From Bidens hawaiensis (taxonomy: Eukaryota; Streptophyta; Magnoliopsida; Asterales; Asteraceae): 64,000 nucleotides of DNA. Shown here piece after piece: positions 10,538-21,493 of this stretch. The notes below the pieces were generated by a model, which worked only from the letters and a program-made list of their open reading frames with translations, was not told where the DNA came from and did not search any database. The stretch spans positions 62,001-126,000 of the forward strand of contig JAIQDT010014641.1 of the NCBI GenBank assembly GCA_021521415.1, in the 5' to 3' direction. The first letter of the stretch is position 1. Every line of letters starts with the position of its first letter. The position numbers and the translations under genes were made by a program.

Positions 10538-11746
10538 GAGATATTGGTTAATACCACTCTCAACTTTCTATTTGTTACCCACCACTCCCAACTTTCATCC
10601 CATTTGTTTTTGTCACTTCGTCACTAACTGAAGACTAACGAAGTTAGTTTTTTTTTTGTTGATTTGTCATTTTTTAGTGATGTTGCACTCTTATTTGGCA
10701 GTTTTTAGAAAACTCGTGGGTCCCACCCACCACCTCATTTTTTTCACACATAACTTCCATCACCCACCAGTCATCTCCATTGTCCACCACCACCACCATG
10801 CAATTACCAGCCACAATATACAACTAACTATTTTCAAATCAAATAAATGTCACATAGATGGAATCACTCCTCTGGATGTGAATTAGTTCTTCAATTTCCA
10901 GCACCCATAGCCTTTAACATCAAACCTCCTATCATCGCGTCTTACAAGCGCTCACAATGACCAATCCCTCATTGATTCAAGGAATACATCGCGGACACCT
11001 CTCTAGATTCCTTCTCTTCACCTTCCTTCATCATCTTCTCAAAATAGTCAACCCTAATGCTCCATCTCCGTTTACATTCGATTGCCTCACCACATCTTCG
11101 CCTCCTCATTGGACAATTGCTGCTTGTTCCACAATTCAAGGAATCTCTTATGGTCTCCGTTCTCATCAAAGTAATTAAAACTTGTACAATGGAACTGCCA
11201 AAATCTCTGGTAACTAAATGCCACCACTTCCATCACGTCCCTAAATCTATTTCGCCAGAGAACCATCGCATGAAACCTACCGCTAACAAAAGCCACCATC
11301 TTCTCCTCTGATAAGTGGTCTTTGCCCTGAGAAGTAGATATGCTTGGGAGACTGTTAGAGGTTAGGGAATCAGACATTTATAATGATTGTTATATGGTGA
11401 AGAAGAATGAGTTGATTCATTGCTTCATTTGGGGATTTATGTAGGGATTTAAGAGATTATTTGATTTAGGGTTTATACCCTCCAGATGTTTCTCAACAAG
11501 TGTTTGATTAGGGTAAAAACATAACCCTTTTAAAGATTTTAAAGAAATAGTAATTTCCAAGTACGCAATCTAGGTCAACTAGAAAAAAGTCATGTAAGCA
11601 TTATCACTAACGTCGTTAGTATTCAGTTAGTGAAGGAGTGACAAAAACAAATAGGGTGAAAGTTGGGAGTGGTAGATAACAAATCCAAAGTTGGGAGTGA
11701 TATCATCCAACGGATAGAAGTTAGGAGTATATAAAACCAATATCCC
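10538..11746. mobile_element. Mutator-type MITE, about 1.2 kb
   Basis: The left end starts GAGATATTGGTTAATACC and the right end, complemented, GGGATATTGGTTTTATATAC. The inverted similarity extends about 150 bp through CACTCCCAACTTTC and the CACTAACTGAA/TTCAGTTAGTG segments. Flanks TTCTATATA (10529-10537) and TTTTATATA (11747-11755) agree at 8 of 9 bases. A related element with the same terminal sequence lies at 53549-54511. The interior has overlapping ORFs on both strands (10656-11377) without recognised domains; a captured gene fragment is possible but unproven. Confidence 0.75.
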
Positions 11747-11969
11747 TTTTATATATGAATTGGTTCATTTTCATGGAAGTTTCGTTTAAAAATATTGCTA
11801 ATGAGACTTTGTCGTTTCGTCTTTTCTAATATTAGAAGGGGAAATATTTTAACCATAAATCCATAATCAATTTCAATTTACACATAAACACTAAAACCAT
11901 AATCAATTACAATTTCTAGTTTACATTATCTAAATATCCAACAAACCATAATAAAGTATTCAATTGCTG

Positions 11970-12075
11970 CCAAGAGGATGGTGGTCCATTGACAAAGATA
12001 AAGTCTTTAAAAATCCTGAGTTTGGGAAGGGGGTGTCTTGGGTTCAAATCCCATAGACAGAAAAAATTAAAAGAA
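11970..12075 (+). mobile_element. Possible tRNA-derived SINE head
   Basis: GGTTCAAATCC (12041-12051) is an excellent Pol III B-box, and GGATGGTGGTCC (11976-11987) sits at about the right distance upstream for a weak A-box. An A-rich tail follows (GAAAAAATTAAAAG). A full cloverleaf cannot be drawn, so this is more likely a SINE than a tRNA gene. Confidence 0.4.
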
Positions 12076-12557
12076 GTTCATTGTTCAGAAAGAAAAAAAA
12101 TCATTCATTTGTGTTTAAAAAATTAAAATTTTAAATAGATATAGAAAAATACATAAATTAAACAAGTAGAATTCAAAGCTTGGAAGATGGAATGAAAGAG
12201 CACCGATCGTCGGCTAATCGACTGCAGCATGGAGGTTCGGTGATTGGAGGAGGGGAGCAGGGGGTTGGGGCAGTGTGGGATGGAAACAACGCCTGAATGA
12301 AACCTTATTTCGTTGAATGTTGATGTTCGGCCTAAACCAAGCTTCCAAGCATTAGAGAATAACAAGCAATGGTTTTATTTGGTTTGGGCTTTAATTGGTT
12401 TCGGATTTTAATTTGGTTGGGCTTTACACAATTATGGGTAATGTTATACTATTTCAAGGGTAACGAAAACCAACCAAAACGTATAAAAATTTGCACTACT
12501 GACGAAAAGTTGAGAGGTAGCGGAGGCTACTCCTGGTTCAAACCAATTCCGCCAATC
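12076..12557. other. Unassigned interior of the Mutator-like element
   Basis: Short ORFs on each strand (12123-12365 minus, 12369-12605 plus) show no known domain. The last bases before the LTR, CCGCCAATC, resemble the primer-site-proximal sequence at 20617-20624 of the same retrotransposon. Confidence 0.4.
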
Positions 12558-13614
12558 TGTTGGGTGTCGTCAGCTCCAGAAAATAAGTTTATAAATATGA
12601 ACTAACTATGTTACACACTATTAGGGATAGTATGAGTGGAAGTAAGGTTCGTGTCCACAGGGAATACGACTTAACAATTTTATAGCCAGGAACGATTTAG
12701 AACTAGTATTCATAACTGGGGGTTTGTGCAAATAAATTATATAATAATAAAAGTAAATAGTAGTAGTACAAATGGTTTAGCATATAACTAAGAGATAAAA
12801 ATAACTAACTTAGAATAAACAATTATTAAAGATAGTTCCAACACAAGGGGTATTTCATACTTCTGATTCAAGTTACGATCATCAATAATTATGCTGCAAT
12901 GATTTTTATTATTAAAAGATTTGAATCAATACTAAACGTCACGCCGCTCGGACGGTCCCTCCATCTATGTCTAACTAAGCGCAGTTCGTTAGTTAGAGCC
13001 AACTCGCTACCCTAAGCTCACGTCGTTCGGATCTTAACGTGCGAGTTGCATGTGATGAAAGTATTAATTATTATTTAGTGTTCACGTCGTTCGGAATACT
13101 AAATCACATTGTATAATTTCTATAACGAAATTGAATTCATAGACAAACACAAAATCGTCAATTGTTCCTTATTTATCAAGATTAAAATCATATTTCATAT
13201 TTTAACTTTGAAGAACGTCATTAGCCTATTAATAAATTGATCAGGTTCATTAACAAACTAATTTGAATCCTAACAGAGTTTCGGATTTAAAGTTCATGAA
13301 ATTATAAAAACGAAACCTTTCAATAATAAAATCACATAACTATTTCACATTCGAATCATAATACAAAATAGAGCCCTTAATGTCGAAACTAATAGATTAT
13401 TAGCCTAACATAGCAATTAACATAACCAAAGTAAACTTACAAAGTAAAGACATACTACTCATGGGGTGTTCGGGAAGAACTTAGGAACTCCCGGGAAGTG
13501 GTTTGAACCTCCTCGAGACTCTTGGAACCTCCTTGGCACTCCTATGGAGTTTATTTATCTAATTAGAGAGAAGAAATGTAAGAAATGGTGTGTCTTTGGC
13601 TGAAACTCGGGCTG

Positions 13615-13624
13615 CTATTTATAG
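13615..13624 (-). promoter_or_regulatory. LTR TATA box
   Basis: CTATAAATAG on the minus strand, just downstream of the motif array; the same box is at 25386-25395 in the other LTR. Confidence 0.65.
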
Positions 13625-13639
13625 CTGAAAATCTAGAAC

Positions 13640-13998
13640 ACTTATGGGTCGTAATGTTTTCAACAGTTTCCTTATGACCCATAAGAGTAACTTTTTATCT
13701 TATCTTATCTTCAACTCCAGATTTTTAAGATCATGTTTCCTACCGGCAGTCTTTATGGATCGTAAGGTTGCTTTATGACCCATAAATTTTATATTTTAAT
13801 GTCTTGATATTATCTATTCTGGATTTTCTGAATCTTGGTTGCACCGTTGACGACTTTTATGATACAATAATGACTGACGGTTCTTTATGGGTCGTAAGGG
13901 TGTTTACAACCCATAAGTGTCAACTAATGCTGGAAATCTTTATGGGTCATAAGTTTCAGCTAGTCTTTAGTCTTCAAATCTTTACAGCCCATAAGTTT
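13640..13998. repeat. U3 array of CTTATGGGTCGTAAG / CTTATGACCCATAAG
   Basis: Eight or nine copies in both orientations, such as CTTATGACCCATAAG, CTTTATGGGTCGTAAGGG and ACAACCCATAAG. The core is an inverted repeat (CTTA…TAAG). It is conserved in the second LTR (25408-25745), and more copies lie in the 3' region (16830-17045). Confidence 0.85.
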
Positions 13999-14337
13999 TG
14001 CCAGTGTCTTGTTATTCTTTTATCTTCAAGTCTTGTCTTTGCTTTTGATCTTCATTTCTTTCGGCTTCGCTCTTTCTATCAGTTGTTCATCAGTTTTCCT
14101 TCGGACCAAGTTGCTTCATTCCCATTTCGGACCTTGTTACTTCATACCCGGTTTTGTTCAGTTTCTGAATTGTGTCCATTTGGTTGTTATTTCTTGTTTA
14201 TTTGGACCAATTCGTCATTCAAACCTACAAATCCTTGTTACAAATATTTTTGTATCAAAATCAATGGATTTGTTATGAGAAGTGTATATAATCGGGGATA
14301 AATGATATAAATAATATGTATAATTTTGCACACATCA

Positions 14338-14352
14338 AATATCCCACACTTA
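14338..14352 (-). promoter_or_regulatory. Polypurine tract of Athila-like element
   Basis: TAAGTGTGGGATATT on the minus strand directly precedes the 3' LTR start TGATGTG, where the plus-strand primer of reverse transcription is expected. The second Athila-like element has AAGTGTGGGGATGTT at the same place. Confidence 0.6.
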
Positions 14353-14891
14353 AACATTTGCTTGTCCTCAAGCAATGACTTAATCAGTAAAAACGAGAGG
14401 TCACGATGATCATCAAAGGTAGACAAATTATTGGCAAATGTAGAGATTTATATACATACATGATTTAAAAATATTCAAAGATGACAGCGATAGGAAAAAG
14501 ACTAAACCAAGTGTATTTGTTTTAGATGGGGTTCTTGATAGTCAATTATTCACTCTTTTGCATCCCTCACATTCGCTCTCACTCGGTTTCTTTGTGTAAA
14601 CTAGCAAATAATGTACTAGTATTTTCTGTGATCGCTCAAAGCCTAGCCATAAAGCAACATTGTCATAAGCTTGCAATGGTATCTCGCCAATTAACATGTA
14701 AAAGTTATATAAGTCAAGAGGAGTCTAGAACGGGAAATTTTTGTGAGGCTTAGGATTTGGTGGTGCGAATATATGAAGATTTATTTGTGTGTGAAGTGTT
14801 ACCCCGGTTTAGCTAACTATCCCGACTCTCTACCAATGAAGAAAAACAAACACTAATTTTCGGTGGGTTTTTTACTCTTTTTTTTTTGTAT

Positions 14892-15311
14892 CTACAAACC
14901 AGTTGACTCTTTTAAGGTCATATCATCAAGACTAGTTTTGTCAAAGATGTGGATTAAATCTTCCTCAATCCTGTAGTGAACATTACTTCCAACTCTAATG
15001 GACCTTTCGGCATTGAGCCTATTAGCCCCCACCCTCATTAGAGGCGTATACTCGTAACGGGATTTAATTTGACCTTTTCTACATCTTCTAGCGTGAGACC
15101 AATTTCCACAACCCATGCATTTTTCATAACATTTTGCTCTTCTTTTCATAGCACTTTCGGATGTCCCACAAAATGGTGGCTTTTGCTCCTTTTGGCGCCA
15201 CTTTTTCCTTACCTCATTGCTTAAGAGAAAAGTTCTCTCCCTAAGTTCTATAGGAATCTTAGGATTTGTGAATTGTAGACAACAAAGTAGATTGAAATTG
15301 AAGGAATGCAT
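14892..15311 (-). CDS. Conserved ORF of unknown function downstream of pol
   Basis: I do not recognise a characterised family. The 139-residue frame lies between the integrase end and the 3' LTR, on the sense strand. Its central part reads EVRKKWRQKEQKPPFCG, followed by SESAMKRRAKCYEKC and CGNWSHARRC, then GANRLNAERSIRVGS and LTLKES-type residues near the end. The same blocks (PPFCG, SAMK, IRLKAELSIRVGS, LNDLTLKES) are found in the second Athila-like element at 62358-62860, so the frame has been kept in two elements. Several Cys and His residues suggest a metal site. There is no signal peptide or membrane segment, which argues against a classical envelope protein. The 5' end may lie upstream of the ATG at 15311. 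Confidence 0.55.
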   Translation of the reverse strand: MHSFNFNLLCCLQFTNPKIPIELRERTFLLSNEVRKKWRQKEQKPPFCGTSESAMKRRAKCYEKCMGCGNWSHARRCRKGQIKSRYEYTPLMRVGANRLNAERSIRVGSNVHYRIEEDLIHIFDKTSLDDMTLKESTGL

Positions 15312-17289
15312 TTCCAGTTCTTTAGGGTCTGCCGGTAAAAGACCACAACTAGATCTGAAAAGATGATAATTAACTAAACCGAGTTCACTGTTGGGAGTAT
15401 AATTGGAAAAGAATGAAAAGGATTTATAAGGATTACTGTGTGGGTTATGATGAACGAAACATGGTTAGTTTGGGCCTGGTTTACTGGTGGAAAATATTTG
15501 GCTTGTGATGTAATGGAAAGGGTAATTTAGTGGGTGTGTTCTATAACCTCTATCATTATATAGTTTTACAGTTTATGACTTTGACGAGAATATCCATGGC
15601 AAGTTCTAACAAGTATACATTTATGTGGCACACTCATAATCAAGTGAAATCATGAGCATATAATGATGAATGCTCGATAAAGGCTCAATAACTCGCTTGG
15701 ATTTTGGGTGGGTACTTTAGATGAAAATTTATGAATAATTAGTATGCATTGAAAGTTTCCATTTAAGACAAATACTTGGTGATTTTTTTATTTGCATCAC
15801 TAAATATAAATTAATCATATATGTATAAAAATCTACTAAAATTGCAACAATTTGGCTTAAAATTTTCAAAATTTTGACCCTGTTTTTATGTTTTGAAAAA
15901 TTGTTTCATGTTTTTCGGTTCCCTATTTCCCCATCCCCACACTTAAAATACACATTGTACTCAATGTGTGAGAATAAAGGTAATAACTAGTGGAAAGGAA
16001 CTGAAAACTCCCCTAGTTGGGTTGTTGGTGGTTTTCGGGCGGTAGAGATCGTTACGGGTTCCTCTTGCTAGTCGTGTAAATTACGGGTCGTAGGCGTGAA
16101 AAATCAATTTCATTCGTACAACCTGTATAATCCATGTTTCTAGAAAACCAAATTAGCAAGAGATACGGGTCGTAAGCTTTCGTATACGACCAGTATACAA
16201 AATGACCGTTGGACAACGGCTATATAAAACGGTTATATAGCCGTTGCAAAAAGGTTATAAATACCCAATTAAAAATCTCAATTTATTCACAACAAACACT
16301 TCTCAATTTTTATCCAAGGGTTTCCAAAGAACACATTCAGAATGATTCATCCGCTTTTAGTGTTTGTCAGAATAATGATCGTGATTCTCCCCTTTCTCAT
16401 TTACAACATCCCTCCTGATGAGATCTTTCCTTTTGTTATTTTGTATTTGTTTGTTGTTTTGCCATTGTATTTTATCTCTATTGCAATGAGTGTATGAATT
16501 TTCATGTTTATTGTACTCATTTAAGAAATAAAATTGTTCTTTTGAAACTTGCAAAGTGTTATGAGCAAAACAAGTTAGAGATACCATCCGTGAATTTCCA
16601 AAATTACTTGCCTTTCCTGCGGTATTCGTTATCTTAGTTGTTCTATCATACTTCATTCAAATCGTAAGTAAAAGCAACCAAACACAGATAAACATAAGTA
16701 CCAAATACAAACAACTATCTAAAACACGCAAAAATCACAAACAGAACACAAAAGATTGTCAGACTAACCTTCAACTGAACGCCAGTAGCAAGAATCGAAC
16801 TTGAAATTTGGTTTTTGGTTTGATTCACTCTTATGGGTGTCATTTGTTGTGGTAGGGTGTAAAAAAGATGTTTCTTTAAAAAGGTCACCCATATGTTTAG
16901 TTGGGGAATTCCTTATGGGTCATAAAGATGTTTGGAGAATAAACTTACGGCCCATAAGATTGCTTTAAAAAGGTCACCCATAAACTTAACTGGGATTTTT
17001 TATGGGTCATAAAGATGTTAGGGGAACAAACATACGGCCCATAAGAATGCTCAATTTTTTTTAAGTTTGTTAAAATAAAATCCCCACACTTATTTTTAAC
17101 GACATCCATGTTTCACGAGACCAAGAATTGTACTTGATTTTTCTTTTCTTACCAAAACTTTTTGTCGTTTTTCGATTCTCACGATCTTGCATCCCTCGAT
17201 AAAGGTTAAAAAAAATTGCACACAAAAATACACAAAATAAAACTACGGGTTGCCTCCCGTACAACGCCTTTCTTTAACGTCTTTGGCTA
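15312..17289 (-). other. Long 3' non-coding region of the Athila-like element
   Basis: No credible ORF. It contains further TATGGGTCATAAAG / CGGCCCATAAG motifs (16830-17045), a related set built on ACGGGTCGTAAG and ATACGACC (16050-16200), and CCCCACACTT tracts. Confidence 0.6.
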
Positions 17290-17958
17290 GACGTGGACAC
17301 ACTTTTCAGTTCGTGTATGTCGGGTTCTCCAAGTCAATCATTTCATGATTTTCTTTTTGGAACCCTTCATAAAAAAATTTTAGGCGGTGTCCATTTACTT
17401 TAAACGTTTTATCTAATTTTTTGGGTACAACTTGAACTGGACTTACCCATCCTATCAGAGATTGGGTAAATTATACATGCATTGAGTAGTTTCAGAATCT
17501 GTTTCTTAACAACTTCCATCATGGGTGGATTCAATCTTCTTGGTGCTTCACGTGTGGGCTTGTAATCATCTTCCATGAAGATCTTGTGCATACAAAGGGG
17601 ATGGACTCAAACCTTTGATGTCAGCTATGGTCCAACCGATTGCTTCTTTGTATTGCTTAAGCATGTTGACCGATTCATCCTCTTGGTTCTTGGACAGTTT
17701 GTTGGATATGATTACTAGCAATGTGTCATTATCTCCAAGATAAGCGTACATTAGATGATTAGGAAGAGTCTTTAACTCTAGATCTGGTGGTTGCACAATG
17801 GATGGTAGGAGCTTTTGTTCAGTAACATGTAACTGCAGCTTGGTTGTTTCATACCTAGGTTGTGTATCCATGAGGGATACCAGCTCTATCAGCTCATCTT
17901 CAAGTTTGAACTTTTCAGCGAGTTCTTTTGTTGATGCTTCATCAAGGCTTTTGTTCAA
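17290..17958 (-). pseudogene. Deleted pol: RT start fused to integrase end
   Basis: The frame from 17958 holds the linker between protease and RT (VIISNKLSKNQEDE, YKEAIGWTIADIKGLSPS). It continues, after a shift, with EDDYKPTREAPRRLNPPMME and KKQILKLLNACIIYPISD, the N-terminus of gypsy RT. After the residues corresponding to VSPVQVVPKK (near 17420) the sequence jumps to DKTFKVNGHRLKFFYEGF, which corresponds to the C-terminus of integrase (compare KFKVNGHRLKPY at 63780-63745). RT catalytic motifs, RNase H and the integrase core are absent. The junction is a clean internal deletion of most of pol. One frameshift precedes it. Confidence 0.75.
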
Positions 17959-18646
17959 TTAGTGCTAGAGTGTCATGGTTAGATAACTCGAAGTAGTCAT
18001 CAGTTAAAGGATCGATTACATCTAACCAATTTACATATGAAACATCACTTGGGTACCGCATAGCATCATAAATATTGAAATTTATGATCTCACCATCAAA
18101 TTCTATTAAGAGGATACCACTATAAACATCAATCTTTGTTTTAGTAGTCTTCAGAAATGGCCTTCCTAATAGAATGGAACTTGAGTCTGAAGTGTCACCA
18201 TCTTCCATGTATAGCACATAGAAATCGGCGGGAAATACCAGCTCATTCACTTGCACTAACACGTCCTTTAATACACCTTTCGGGTGGACCACGGATTTGT
18301 CAGCCAATTGAATGACTACCCCTGTCCTTTTCAACGGTCCTAAGTTAAGAGTTTTGAAAATGGAATATGGTAAGACGTAGATGGAGGCTCCGAGATCAAG
18401 CATAGCTCTTGATACGCTTAGATTTCCCATTTTACAAGGAATAGTGAAAACACCAGGATCCTTGCACTTTGGTGGAAGTCTCTTTTGTAAGACGGCAGAG
18501 ACATTCTCGTTGACCTTGACGGTTTCATTACCTTTAAGCTTTTTCTTTGAAGTGCAAAGTTCTTTTAAGAACTTAGCATGTCGAGGGACTTGCTTGATGG
18601 CATCAAGGAGGGGAATATTTACTTCCACCTTTCGGAACGTCTCCAT
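17942..18646 (-). pseudogene. Gypsy aspartic protease (retropepsin) domain
   Basis: This 234-residue frame contains LDLGASIYVLPYSIF (residues about 84-98), the active-site region of Athila/gypsy retropepsins, and SILLGRPFLKTTKTKID, the conserved GRPFL block. The protease would cut the Gag-Pol polyprotein. The first 80 residues are the variable gag-PR linker rich in Lys and Pro. It overlaps the next frame (17958) by 17 bases in another reading frame, so Gag-Pol is broken here. The domain itself reads intact. Confidence 0.8.
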
Positions 18647-18899
18647 GATCTCATGCTCTTCTCTTTCTTTCTTTGTGCTAAAAAATCTTGAGGGGAATGG
18701 AGGAGGGACTTTGAACTTAGGTATTACTTCACTTGACTTCGAAGTATCCTTTTTCTCTTCGGTTTCTTTTCAACAACGACCTCTTGTTCTTCTTCTTGCA
18801 ATTCTGGTCCGTCGTACTTCTTTCCACATCTCAATGTGATGGCATAAGCGTTTTGCTTGGGGTTTGAGTCTACTCACTGAACTAGCTAACTGAGCCATC

Positions 18900-20400
18900 T
18901 GTTGCTTTAGATTCTTGATGTTGGCCTTTGTTTCTTGTTTACATAATCTTTATTACGAATCCTTTGTGCACCTTAATGTTCCTAGCTATCCACTCATTTT
19001 TATCAATCTACTTTCGGGTAATACATATGGTAATAGATAGTAAAAACCTCATAAAGTTGATCTTTTGAACCCACTTCAAGTCATGATGACTAATCAATCA
19101 ATCTTGGGGTAAAAAGTCTCTAATACTTATATTAACTTTTCTTAACTTTTGTACATAGGAAATGAGATTCAATCTTTTATTGCAAATTTATAAGCCGTTT
19201 CTTTCACTCATATAACTATCTGGTTTCCTTCATAAACCCCCGAATAATGAATAAAAAACGAAAAGATATGGAACATTTGAGTACTGGCAGACAGATTCTT
19301 CACATTGTCTTCTAAAGACATTCCAGAGCTGCTTGGTTGTTGTGTTTGTGGTTGACTATGTTGGAAATTTTGTGGGTTTGGAAAGGGTTGATGTGGTTGA
19401 TATTGAGGTGGTCTTTGTTGGTAGCCAAAGTTGGTAGGTTATCCGCACATCTGATTTCCTCGTGGTTGATCGTATTGCCTTGTATTTTTTCCAGGATACC
19501 CGCCAACTGCATTCGCTTGTTCAAAATTGTCTTGCAGCATTGGACACACATCAGTGGGGTGTCCTATTTCTAAGCATATTCCACATGCTCGTTGTGGTGC
19601 TTCAGTTGCTTTATCCTTTGTAAGCATCATGACTGCTTTTGTTAACTCAGCTAATTGAGTTTCAATGTGGGGAGTACTCACTCCTTTCACAAAACGTGGT
19701 ACATCTGGATACCATTCTTCTTCATGTGTTGAGTGTTGGTTGTCATCCGCAGCCGATTAGATTATGGCTCTGATTTGGGTTGGGGTTTTGTCGAGTAGGT
19801 TTCCTCCACTTGAGGCACTCAGTAATCATCTCTCCATGGGTGTCATTCCTTGACAGAAGTATTGAAGTAGTTGATGCTCCGAGACTCCATGTTGAGGACA
19901 TTTGCTACATAGCTCCTGGAATCTTTCTCAGTAAGCATGTAGAGGCTCTCTATTTGCTTGTTTGATTCCAGTGATTTCTCTATGAAGAGTGGACGCTTAT
20001 CTGTCAAGAAAAGTTCTTGCAAGTCCATTCCAGGTTGTCACTGACCCTTGCGGTAGGGTATACAACCAATGCTTCGCTGAATCTTGCAAAGCAAAGGGGA
20101 ATGCCCTAAGTTTGATTTGATCTTCTGTGACATCGTTTGGCTTCATTCCGGTGCACACGACGTGGAATTCTTTGAGGAAATTGTGAGGGTCTTCATTCTC
20201 CAGTCCTCAGAAGGTTGGCAATAAATGGATAAGGCCTTATTTTAGTTCGAAATTTGGCATGGCGGGATAATAGATACAAAGAGGTTGTTGGGAAACATCG
20301 GGGTTCGCCCATTCTCGAAGGTTTGCTCGACTGGGTTTGCTAAATCCATTAGGTCTGAATCTTGAGTCGAAGTTGAGTTTTTTGACATGGGAATGGAAGA
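18900..20400 (-). pseudogene. Athila-like gag, degraded
   Basis: Between about 20260 and 20010 the minus strand reads the retrotransposon-gag core: ENEDPHNFLKEFHVVC, KLRAFPFALQDSAKHWLY and WNGLARTFL, interrupted by stops and at least one frameshift. A CCHC zinc knuckle CGICLEIGHPTDVC (C-x2-C-x4-H-x4-C) follows in 19690-19439. These are the RNA-packaging and particle-forming parts of Gag. No frame spans the whole gene, so it is inactive. The primer-binding site lies about 230 bp upstream of the first recognisable residues. Confidence 0.75.
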
Positions 20401-20604
20401 TGAGTCAGAGTCACTTGACAAGGAAATGTTTTCCCAGATGTCAATGACCGATGGTGATTGAGTAGAGGTTGAAGGATTTTTTAACTTCTATCGAAGTTTT
20501 TCCTGTTTCTTTAATCTCTTCGCAGTTTTTCTATTAATAGATTGATATCGAGTGGTTTACCAGTTCTTAAAGATCTTGGCATAAAAGTATAATTTGGACG
20601 CACG

Positions 20605-20621
20605 CCCCGACAACGGCGCCA
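20605..20621 (-). promoter_or_regulatory. Primer-binding site, tRNA-Asp type
   Basis: TGGCGCCGTTGTCGGGG on the minus strand, three bases after the LTR end, is nearly the complement of a plant tRNA-Asp 3' end. Confidence 0.7.
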
Positions 20622-21493
20622 ATCTGTTGCGTGTCGTCAGCTCCAGCAAATAAATTTATAAATGTGAACTTACTACGTTACACACTATCAGGGATAGTAT
20701 GAGTGGAAGTAAGGTTCGTGTCCACATGGAATGCGACTTAATAGTTTTATAGCCAGGAATGATTTAGAACTAGTATTCATAACAGGGGGTTTGTGCAAAT
20801 AAATTATATAATAATAAAACTAAATAGTAGTAGTACAAATGATTTAGCATATAACTAAGAGATAAAAAAATAACTAACTTAGAATAAACAATTATTAAAG
20901 ATAGTTCCGACACAAGGGGTATTTCATACTTCTGATTCGAGTTACGATCATCTATAATTATGCTGCAATGATTTTTATTATTAAAAGATTTGTATCAATA
21001 CTAAACGTCACGTCGTTCGGACGTTCCCTCCATCTATGTCTAACTAAGCGCATTTCGTTAGTTAGAGCCAACTCGCTACCCTAAGCTCACGCCGTTCGGA
21101 TCTTAACGTGCGAGTTGCTGTGATGAAAGTATTAATTGTCATTTAGTGTTCACGTCGTTCGGAATACTAAATCACATTGTATAATTTCTATAACGAAATT
21201 GAATTCATAGACAAACACAAAATCGTCAATTGTTCCTTATTTATCAAGATTAAAATCATATTTCATATTATAACTTTGAAGAACGTTATTAGCCTATTAA
21301 TAAATTGATCAGGTTCATTAACAAACTAATTTGAATCCTAACAGAGTTTTGGATTTAAAGTTCAAGAAATTTTACAAACGAAAACTTTCAACAATAAAAT
21401 CACATAACTATTTCACATTCGAATCATAATACAAAATAGAGCCCTTAATGTCGAAACTATTAGATTATTAGCCTAACATAGCAATTAACATAA

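Larger units (their letters stand above)
12558..14337 (-). repeat. 3' LTR of the Athila-like element
   Basis: On the minus strand it starts TGATGTGTGCAAAATT and ends CGACACCCAACA. It is collinear with 20625-26085 apart from the inserted retroelement there. U3 holds the inverted-motif array (13640-13998), and the TATA box is at 13624-13615. Confidence 0.9.

Noticed and set aside
12041..12051. Possible tRNA gene with a perfect B-box
   Set aside because: No acceptor stem or anticodon arm can be formed; a SINE head is more likely.
13804..14301. 165-codon plus-strand ORF, partly repeated at 25747-26026
   Set aside because: It lies antisense in the Athila-like LTR across the motif array; its repetition only reflects LTR duplication.
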